Source: Arabidopsis thaliana
Taxonomy: Eukaryota > Streptophyta > Magnoliopsida > Brassicales > Brassicaceae
Reading direction: 5' to 3'
Assembly: GCF_000001735.4 (NCBI RefSeq)
Contig: NC_003074.8
Span: forward strand, 13,392,101 to 13,456,100
Length of the DNA stretch: 64,000 bases
A program made the translations under genes and the position numbers. Under the pieces are notes generated by a model that ran no database searches, was not told the origin of the DNA, and saw only the letters and a list, made by a program, of their open reading frames with translations. The stretch's first letter is position 1; each line of letters opens with the position of its first letter. Of this stretch, positions 56,685 to 64,000 are shown piece by piece.

Positions 56685-57144
56685 TGTGGGTTCTGAAATC
56701 CACACTAGAGATTTGTAATTGAGATTATGAGAAAGGAGGGTTAGAACTTCACTGAAATCTTGAGAGTTATATTGCTAAGAACGAATGGACATTTTGTATT
56801 GATTATGACAAAGCTTTTACAATGTGAAAGCAGATTACAAGTGTAAAAGTATGTGTGTGAATGTAAGCTGAATTTTATGTCTCTTCCAAGTCGTCCTTGT
56901 TCCCTTATATAGGTCTACGCACGTGGTAGGTCCATCCGGGATCTGCGGAGATCTCCTGGATATTCGGCAGGTTAGTTCCGAGAAATCAGGTCCGCTCTAC
57001 AAATATCTCCTCATCAGTTCCTAAGTTGTTATTCGCTTTTCTCGCTTCATCAGGTGACCGGGCTTATCTGGCCCAAGTACCCATTCGCGTATGTGGGCTC
57101 ATCAGCTGCGTAAGTCCTCTACTTGGTGGGCTTGGTGGGCTTTT
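56685..57144 (-). repeat. 5' LTR of element F (truncated)
   Basis: It matches 47946-48404 with few differences and breaks off after GGTGGGCTTTT, losing the outer 60 or so bases. A minus-strand TATA-like CTATATAAG lies near 56914-56922. Confidence 0.85.
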
Positions 57145-57574
57145 AAACTGTTTAAATATGAGTTCGAACGGTAAAACCAGTTCAATATATGCAGATCAAA
57201 TTATTAAATAGTAAATAATACACAAAATAATAAAATAATAATAAAAAAGTATTTTCTGAAACTTTACATATATGCGGATCAAAGTATTAAATAACAAAAT
57301 AATACATATTGTTATAAAATTTACTAAAAACACGTATATAAAATACAATTTATTTTATTTCGTAATAATGTTATTATTATAATACAAAGTATTTTAATTT
57401 ATTGTTGATTTTATTCTATATAATTTTATAATATATTATAGTATGTATAAATAAATCATATAAAACTAAAATATGTTAAGCTATTAAATAATTTTAAAAT
57501 ATTTAATATAAAATATCCAAATACAACCCATAAGAATGACAAAAAAACAACACATAAGCAAAAACAAATTAAAT
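57145..57574. other. AT-rich flank of the Harbinger relic
   Basis: Very AT-rich sequence with no gene. It is the 3' side of the transposase gene. I could not identify a terminal inverted repeat or a TTA/TAA duplication. Confidence 0.45.
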
Positions 57575-58700
57575 TTAATGAAAAGTATTTTGATTTGCCC
57601 ATAACATATTAGCAATACGTTCTCTTATATTTGCCATATGATTTCCATCAGGTTTAGCACCTCTCTCCATGTCATCTAGATCATTCTCAGAATTTACGTT
57701 GTTGATATTCGTATCTCCCATTACTTCAACAAAATCCTCGTCAAAATAATTCAAAATTCTGATAAAATTATGTAGTCCCATTGTAGCCATCACCATTCTT
57801 TTTTTAACATCAATATCATATCTAGGAAATTCACAAAGAATCCTCCATTTTTTCATCCAAACTCCAAATGTCCTTTCAATAACAGAACGTAAAGATGCAT
57901 GACATCGATTAACCAACTCCTGTTTATTCCTAGGAGGAGGACCATTGTAGAACTGTGACATGTGATACCTAACAACTCCATTCTGCGAAGATCTATAAGG
58001 TGCCAAAAAACCTTGTTTATTTGGATACCCATAATCAACTACATAATACTTATTTTTAGAAGGCAAAGGAAATTCAAAATCATTATCTTGTGCCATCGTT
58101 AAAACTGATGTGTCGTGACATGATCCAGGTGCTCAATTCCAAACATATTTATATCACATATGGCCATGATATTAAACGATGTTCTATCGTGTCGATTCCA
58201 ATACATTCCTTGTAGTTCAGGCTTCACCTTAACACATACATGAACTCCATCTATAATTCCAACAAATCCACTAAAATATGGCCAATATCTTCGATCCATT
58301 TGTAGTTTTTCAGGAATTCGACGTAGTTCTTGTGTTGTTGGCGTCTTGATATAATCACAACCAAGTAACTCTGTCACTCTAAGGACTTCAAAAATTTTCC
58401 GATTCAATGTTTCTTGCGTTCGTCCAAATCGCAACCCAACATCTCTTTGAACTTCATTGTGTCCACATATCCGTAAAAACATGGCAACACTCTCTTCAAT
58501 ACTAACATTCAATGTAGGTTGTAATCCATAACTTGTTTCCATTATGTCACATAATGATCTAAAATAATCAAGAGACATTCGTAATAACTGAAGGCAAGCA
58601 ACACTATCTTCTTGTACTCGACGCCAAATATTTCTCCATCCTAACCCGCTATCTGTTTGAATTGGTCATCTTTCAAAGGTTCGATTGTAGTAACTAAATG
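57575..58700 (-). pseudogene. PIF/Harbinger transposase
   Basis: An upstream part (from about 58700: EDSVACLQLLRMSLDYFRSL, VGLRFGRTQETLNRKIFEV) leads to the DDE domain: GFVGIIDGVHVCV (Asp 1), FNIMAICDINM, then YYVVDYGYPNKQGFLAPYR (Asp 2; the usual Ser in DSGYPN is Tyr) and SVIERTFGVWMKKWRIL (Glu). Between DINM and MAQDN the frame is broken: a few residues are deleted and a TGA replaces Gly in WNGAPGSCHD. All three catalytic residues remain. The protein cuts the element at TTA/TAA sites with a MYB-type partner, encoded next door at 58957-60780. Confidence 0.85.
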
Positions 58701-58956
58701 ACGATTGAATTATTAACTCTTCAAATTGCTCATTTTTTAAATTCCATAATTCAATTCTCTCTTCATAATTTAAATTATGTACACCATGTGATCGCAATTG
58801 GCATATACGGAAAGCCAGAAATTTTTAAACATGAAACAAAATTAAACTAATGAGAAAGAAAGTAATTCAATAGTACTAGTACATTCTGACATTACAAACA
58901 TATAATAAAACATAAAACATAAAGACAACTAAAAGGCACAAGCTAGCGTTATGAAA
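58701..58956. other. Intergenic stretch between Harbinger genes
   Basis: AT-rich sequence between the two same-strand genes; it may hold the N-terminal end of the transposase. No other gene is seen. Confidence 0.4.
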
Positions 58957-59229
58957 TTAGTTCTCAGATGCTGAATCACTTTGATGAGTTTCGTTTAAAT
59001 TTAGTCCTCCTTCAGATCCCTAAATGTTGAATAATCCTCCTCGTCGTCGTGGTCGTGATGTCCTTGTTGTAGAAGAATAATTCGTGAAACCAAATTCTGG
59101 TGATACCCTCCTAACCACATGTTCGGCTAAAGGAACTTCTTCTTCATGTGAAACTCGTTAGTGAGCATTTGTTGTAGTTTCCTCTTCCGTTCCCAATAAA
59201 AATCCACGTTGAACATGTTTTGGAGGGAT

Positions 59230-59520
59230 ATATTGTGGAGCATTTTGTGATGAACGCCATTGTGGAGCATTTGGTGGTGAACTCCATTGGGGCACATTTT
59301 GTTGTGTTCCCCATTGTGGGGCATTTGAAGGTGAATTCTATTGCGGAGCAGTTGGAGGTGAACTCAATTGCGGAGCAGTTGGAGATGAACTCCATTGCGG
59401 CATACTAGAAGGTGTACCCCATTGTGGTGTAGTTGGTGGAATTGTCCATTGTGGAACATTTGAAGGTGAATTCCATTGCGGAGCAGTAGGAGGTGTTCCC
59501 CATTGTTGAAAACCATGACC
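59230..59520 (-). repeat. Degenerate 21-27 bp repeat encoding SPPTAPQW units
   Basis: About 12 units of the type PPTAPQW or PSNAPQW repeat within the Harbinger partner protein. One unit has TGG changed to TAG near 59338. Confidence 0.75.
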
Positions 59521-60336
59521 CCATTGACTACCATAACTTTGACTCGAAGAATAATTACTACCAAAAGAAAAATCGCTTCCCATAGGACTCCCAAAATTTT
59601 GTCAAGAGACTAACCGTTTTCCCACATATTCATTATCTCGTGTATCTCTAGTAAGAGCTTGTAAAAATTTCAGATTATCTTCGACGGTTCTTTCAGCTCT
59701 ATTAATGAAGTACTTACGCCAAAAAATTTCTGCCTTAAATGCATGAATGCAAGCCCAATAAAAATCAGTGTCATTCGGAAGGTTCATTGATTCAAATAAC
59801 TTCATAGCCATATCGAATTTGTTGTAATCATCTTTGTCAAAACAATTCGGGCGCATCTGTTGTAAACTTTGGCGCTGAAACTCTCTTAAGCCAGTTATTG
59901 TATCTGTTAGAGTTGTCTCAAATGATTGTTTTCTACGACTTCCTCGTGAACCAATCCTGGTAGAAATTTGGAAGTTTCCTGCACCTCTTTGCGAACTACT
60001 TCCACGCCTTAGTCCACCTCGTTGTTGAATTCTAGACGTGGGAATCTGAAAAGGAGCAGCGGGTGACGAATTCTAACGCAAACTTTCACGCACGAACTCA
60101 TTTGACTGACATGTTTAATCATCAATATTAACACAATACACCTCTTCGTTTTCTTGTGTCTCAAGAACTTGACTGTCTTGCATATCACCATCATATGTTT
60201 CAAAGTATACATGACCTTCATCATTGTCCAAACCATCATTCACCAACTGTTCTCTTCTTTGGTTCACAGAGAATTGAGGCTGTGAGTGGACGTCATATAA
60301 TATGAAACATCGTTGCATCACATCCCAAAGCTTCTT

Positions 60337-60388
60337 TCGTTTAAATGATTTGATAATTTTACTCGTTTAAATGATTTGATAATTTTAC
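60337..60388. repeat. 26-bp perfect tandem duplication
   Basis: TCGTTTAAATGATTTGATAA plus TTTTAC occurs twice back to back at 60337-60362 and 60363-60388. It lies at the intron/exon 2 border of the MYB-type gene and duplicates the likely splice-acceptor neighbourhood. Confidence 0.85.
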
Positions 60389-60780
60389 ACACCTGTTAAT
60401 AAGATAATAAAAACTTTAGCCTATAAATCTTTTCTAAATTATATTTGGGTTATGAGACACATTAAATACTTACTTCACGCTCTTGCCACCATGAGTTAGA
60501 TGTTGATATCACAGATGTAGTAGTATCAACCGAAATGCCCGTGGAGTTTTTCATAAGCTCCTTGTACTTCTTGTACTTTCTTTTTAGTTGATCAAGTTTT
60601 TCTTTGACGAATTGATAATTTATATTAAGATTAAACTCCTTGTTAAACTTGTCAAGGATAAATTCTCTACCAAGAATTGTAGGATCTTTGAAACGGTAAT
60701 TTCCCATGGCAATTGCTTGATCGTACAACTCAAGAAATATTCTTTCTCGGTTAGAAGTCCATTTAAAATTCTTTTCACGC

Positions 60781-61724
60781 TACAAATTACGAAATTTTCT
60801 AATTACTTTTTTATTTAAATTCTAACTACTTGAAAATTTTGAAAAACTATTTTTTAACAAACATGCCTGTACTGATGTTTCTGTGGGAAGATTTAGATCT
60901 TCTTCTTCTGAAATATTTGTGTTTTGTCGTCAATTTGATGCTATATCTACAATTTAAAAAATATATAAATAATATTAAAAAAGATAAAAATATATTAAAT
61001 GATGTGTTGTATGACGATTAAAAAAATGTAATGTAAATATTGCACATTTTTGTGAGTTATTTCAGCAAATCTAGATGCATACGTGTTCCTTCTAGACCAA
61101 ATTAAGTATATATTCACATTAAATTAAACTTTATCTTTAAAAAAATATTTATGGTCTTAGTGCATCAAATCTTTGTTCATCATCAATACTATTAATGTTG
61201 TGTAGTTAATATTAAAAGTGTGTATGAAACCATTTAAACGTTTGTAGTTTTACACTTTTTAATTAGTAAGTTTAGAAGATAAATAACCAAACAAAAAAGG
61301 TTTTAATGGCCCCAATAAATCAATATTGGGTTTGCTGAAATAACTCAAAGATTTTTAAGATAACAATTTATAGTTATCTACAATCAAACATAATTTACAA
61401 ATTAATATGTATGAAATTATTATGCAGGTCTAGATCATAAAAAACATATCATTTCAAATATCATAGTTTTAAATTATTATATTTGTAAGTATATATAAAA
61501 ATAAAAGTATATATTAAGAATAAGTATATAATAGATAATTAAATTTTATTTATTAAAGTATATAATAAAAATAAAATATGAATTAAACTAATACCAAATA
61601 AACTTATAAGAAGCAATATAAATTTAATTACTTTTAAACCAACAAACTTCTTTTACTAGAATATTGTAAAGTAAAGATGTAGTAGTAAATTAGAAAGTTA
61701 AAATAAATATTTGAAACCAATAGA
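60781..61724. other. AT-rich stretch with no clear gene
   Basis: It may hold an upstream exon of the Harbinger partner near 60860-60945 (minus strand, EEEDLNLPTETSVQ after ATTGTAG). The rest is very AT-rich, and I see nothing I can name. Confidence 0.4.
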
Positions 61725-62208
61725 TTGATGGGAGATTAGCAAAACTGCCCTTATTCTAATAACCTTTTGAAAAACTGCCCTTTCCTGAAGGCCATTTTTC
61801 AAACTACCCCTTCTACTATGGCAAATGACGGTCTTACCCTTACTGAATAATTAGGTTTCACATTCATTTTGACAAACTTCTTCGTTTTCGCCATCGAATT
61901 TTTCTCTCCGATACAACTCACATTCGTCGTCGAATTTTTCTCTCCGATAAACCTCAAATTCGCCGACGAATTGTTCTCTCCGAGAAACCTCAAATTTGCC
62001 GACAAATAGATCTCTCCGACAAACCTCTTCTTCGCCGATGAATAGATCTCTCCGATAAACCTGTTCTTCGCTGACGAATTCAGATCATTTCTCTCTGACG
62101 CAAACAATCCCTAGAGATAACGATAGATCCGACGGTAACCGTTTTTATAGTCGATTTTAAAGTCGATTTTATAGTAGATCTGATGATGTTTCATTACATA
62201 TTTTGCAG
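61725..62208 (+). mobile_element. VANDAL-like MULE terminal/leader region with 36-bp repeats
   Basis: The start, with repeated 'AAACTGCCCTT' phrases (61740-61815), resembles VANDAL MULE ends. Five 36-bp units of the type TCTCTCCGATAAACCTCAAA follow at 61903-62082. The stretch leads into the DUF1985 exon at 62209, so it is probably its leader. An apparent minus-strand ORF across the repeats is a by-product of the 36-bp period. Confidence 0.5.
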
Positions 62209-62550
62209 ATGGATTAAGAGAGTGAAATCCTTACATTGCCTGAACAGATCTATAGAGAAGGTGAAAAATCTATTGCACTGGGAACCGTTCAACAATACTC
62301 AGATTGGAATTTAGTTAGTAAAGTAGAGGAAGCTTTAGGCGAGAGTTTATTTCAGAAGATTAGAAGTTTGTTTCTTGGTCCTCTAGTTGAATTGGGACCA
62401 AGAATGAAGGCTAAGAAGGGAATCAGATTTTCTGAAAAAAAATTCACTATCTTATGCAGCAGAGAGTGAAAACTAAAGGATCAACTCTTTGGTTTAGAGT
62501 TGATTCTAAACCAATCTGTTTCTCCTTGAGAGAGTTCTACCTCACAACAG
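62209..62550 (+). pseudogene. DUF1985-domain gene, first exon
   Basis: ATG GAT TAA at 62209 has a stop at codon 3 (CAA expected). The frame then reads LPEQIYREGEKSIALG, DWNLVSKVEEALGESLFQK and FLGPLVELGPRMK, shifts by one at a run of 8 A near 62441, and continues MQQRVKTKGSTLWFRVD and KPICFSLREFYLTTG to a GTAATA donor after 62550. This is the N-terminal half of a DUF1985 domain. In VANDAL MULEs a protein beside the transposase (VANC) acts against silencing of the element; as I recall, VANC-type proteins carry this domain. The transposase end lies convergently at 63446. Confidence 0.75.
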
Positions 62551-63380
62551 GTAATAAAGTTTTACAATCGTTTTTAAAGCTTAATTAACTGTCGTAGAAT
62601 GATTTACAAGGCATTTGCAAAACTGTTTGCATAGTTTACAATCGTTTTTAAAGCATAAGTAAGTGTCATAGATAATTTACAAGGGATTTTAAAAGCTTTT
62701 AAAAGGGGTTTACTTGATTAACAATCGTTTAAGAAGAATAAGTTAGTGGCAGAGAATGATTTATAAGGGATTTTAAAAGCTTGTAAAAGTGTTTAACTTG
62801 ATTCACAATTGTTAAAAGTATATGTAAGTGGCATAACGAAATATTTACAAGGTATTTTAAAAGGATTTTCAAAGACGTTTTAAACAGGCTTTTACAAAGA
62901 TTTTAAAAAGGTAAATTATTGGAATTACTATTAAAATTACGTGTAAAATTTGATAGTAATTTTAGTAAACGACTTACAAGACATTTTAAAAGCGTAAAGC
63001 GTTGCAAAAAAATTAAAAAGGGTATACATGTTTGCAATCGGGTTTAAAGGATAAGAAAGTGATAAATAATGATTTACAAGGGATTTTAAAAGTTTTTAAA
63101 AGGGGTTTACTTGATTAACAATCGTTTAAGAATCATAAGTTAGTGGCAGAGAATGATTTACAAGGGAATTTAAAAGCTTGTAAAAGTGTTTAACTTGATT
63201 TACAATCGTGAAAAGTATATGTAAGTGGCATAACGAAAGATTTACAAGGTATTTTAAAAGGATTTAAACAGACGTTTTAAACAGGATTTTACAAGAGATT
63301 TTAGAAGGTAAAATATTAGAATAACCTTCAAAATTACTTGTAAAAGTTTGATAGTAATTTTAACAAACGAGAGTAATAAC
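62551..63380. repeat. Dense array of TTTACAAGG and ACAATCGTTTAA motifs with a 300-bp duplication
   Basis: Nine or so copies of GATTTACAAGGGATTTTAAA-like sequence alternate with TTAACAATCGTTTAAG-like sequence at 40-80 base spacing. On top of this, 62673-62971 and 63071-63370 are direct copies about 398 bases apart. The array is the only sequence between the DUF1985 exon and the transposase end. Confidence 0.8.
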
Positions 63381-63445
63381 ACGACACAATGAAGGAAAAA
63401 TTAAAAAACCCAACAATATTCAATTCTCTGGAGATAAAGATATAT

Positions 63446-64000
63446 CTAAATTGCAGCAACACAAGTTGATTTGTTGTGACCCGACTGACCACACCTACTG
63501 CATTTGTGTAATTTTGGTTTTGGCTGAGACCTTCCATGCTCCCAAACAGAAGGTATCCTCTTTTTCTTCCATCTGCCACTAGGTACACGAGTAGAAGGTG
63601 GCAGACAAATAACTTCACTAACAGTTTCTGGAATCTCCCAATATTCCATATCACTATTTGGGTGAATGCTCTCTGAATATGCTTGACGCCACCTGTAAAT
63701 TACATCGATGTAAACTGAGATTAAAACCACATAAACAGAGATAAAAACACAAAAAGAGATATTAAAACCTTTAAAAATGCCTGTAAAGTTGTGAAGAATA
63801 GAGATAAAACCTGTAAGTAGAATGAAACTCGTCAACAAACATGTTTTCTTTGAGATTGATATGTTTAGTAGAAGCAGTTCCATGTGTGCAAGGAAATTTA
63901 TCAATATCAAACATATAGCATGTGCAAGTCCTTTTGTCCAGATTAACCAAATGCGTTTTGGTATCTCCTTTTACCTCAAACTCTTCTTGATTAACTTGAC
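63446..64000 (-). CDS. MULE (VANDAL-like) transposase C-terminus, partial
   Basis: Two exons are visible. The upstream one (to 63811) carries the SWIM zinc finger CTCYMFDIDKFPCTH, followed by TASTKHINLKENMFVDEFH. After an intron (63693-63810, GTTTTA to TTACAG) the last exon reads WRQAYSESIHP, EYWEIPETV, LPPSTRVPSGRWKKKRIPS and a CCHC knuckle CSRCGQSGHNKSTC, with a stop at 63446-63448. This is the standard end of a MURA-type transposase with zinc-binding modules. No stop breaks the visible exons. The catalytic part lies beyond the window, so whether the gene is intact is open. Confidence 0.8.

Larger units (their letters stand above)
47946..57144 (-). mobile_element. Tat-like Ty3/gypsy element F
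   Basis: LTRs at 47946-48464 (3') and 56685-57144 (5', truncated) enclose gag, protease, RT, two RNase H domains and integrase on the minus strand, plus an antisense ORF near the 3' LTR. The dual RNase H and the antisense ORF are marks of the Tat lineage. The LTRs differ at only a few positions, so the insertion is comparatively recent. The left flank GTACT would be the target duplication; the right end is cut off, so it cannot be confirmed. Confidence 0.85.
58957..60780 (-). pseudogene. Harbinger ORF1-type protein with MYB/SANT-like domain
   Basis: A first exon from about 60780 (after TTTGTAG) reads FKWTSNRERIFLELYDQAI, YRFKDPTILGREFILDKFN and LDQLKRKYKKYKELM, a MYB/SANT-like trihelix domain. 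It ends at 60475 at GTAAGT. A second exon (KKLWDVMQRCFILYD) carries acidic, Ser/Arg-rich and helical parts (CFDKDDYNKFDMAMKLFES, AFKAEIFWRKYF), a PQW repeat, and ends SDSASEN with TAA at 58957-58959. The partner protein is known to bind element DNA and to help import the transposase. In-frame stops lie near 60116, 60073, 59602 and 59338. Confidence 0.7.

Noticed and set aside
61799-62107. 102-codon minus-strand ORF with 12-residue repeats
   Set aside because: The repeat is a consequence of the 36-bp DNA period, and the strand is opposite to the DUF1985 exon that the region leads into.

Overview
The window looks like plant heterochromatin, most likely pericentromeric DNA from a Brassicaceae genome. 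It contains Athila-type Ty3/gypsy elements with the Athila ORF1 protein, a CRM-like and a Tat-like Ty3/gypsy element, VANDAL-like MULEs with DUF1985 genes, a CACTA-type accessory transposase gene and a PIF/Harbinger relic. Introns have plant consensus sites. I see no convincing host gene, tRNA, rRNA or CRISPR array. The species cannot be fixed from the sequence alone.

Layout. 1-1505: MULE transposase relic (+) with a short-motif array. 1470-4341: end of a minus-strand LTR element (gag-like ORF, PBS, LTR). 4342-7553: decayed DUF1985 gene (-), split by a solo LTR at 5547-6763 with a perfect target duplication. 7554-8323: CACTA termini. 8535-10813: an intact five-exon Transposase_24 gene (-, 504 aa). 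11072-19998: Athila element A (-), with LTRs, gag, protease and an intact 503-aa ORF1 but no reverse transcriptase, RNase H or integrase. 19999-29785: Athila element B (-), decayed but with the whole pol order. 30512-33587: LTR fragment and a DUF1985 relic (+) interrupted by a solo LTR at 31338-33149. 33588-47945: Athila element DC (-), again without pol, carrying a solo LTR (34697-35903), a full-length CRM-like element E (+, 37666-44048) and the start of Tat-like element F (-, 47946-57144). 57145-60780: PIF/Harbinger transposase and MYB-type partner (-). 61725-64000: VANDAL-like MULE with a DUF1985 exon (+), repeat arrays and the SWIM/zinc-knuckle end of the transposase (-), running off the window.

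The genes are parts of mobile elements layered on one another, not a cellular pathway. Perfect 5-bp target duplications at four insertions (GTCTC, GTGGT, CTAAT, TCAGG) let the order of events be read. The most interesting systems are: (1) a pol-less Athila family in at least two copies sharing the same junction and the same protease tail, next to a pol-bearing Athila that could be its helper; (2) MULEs combining transposase, DUF1985 and dense short-motif arrays, resembling the VANDAL anti-silencing arrangement; (3) a promoter-equipped antisense ORF in the Tat element; (4) pol coding that runs into the LTR of the CRM-like element.
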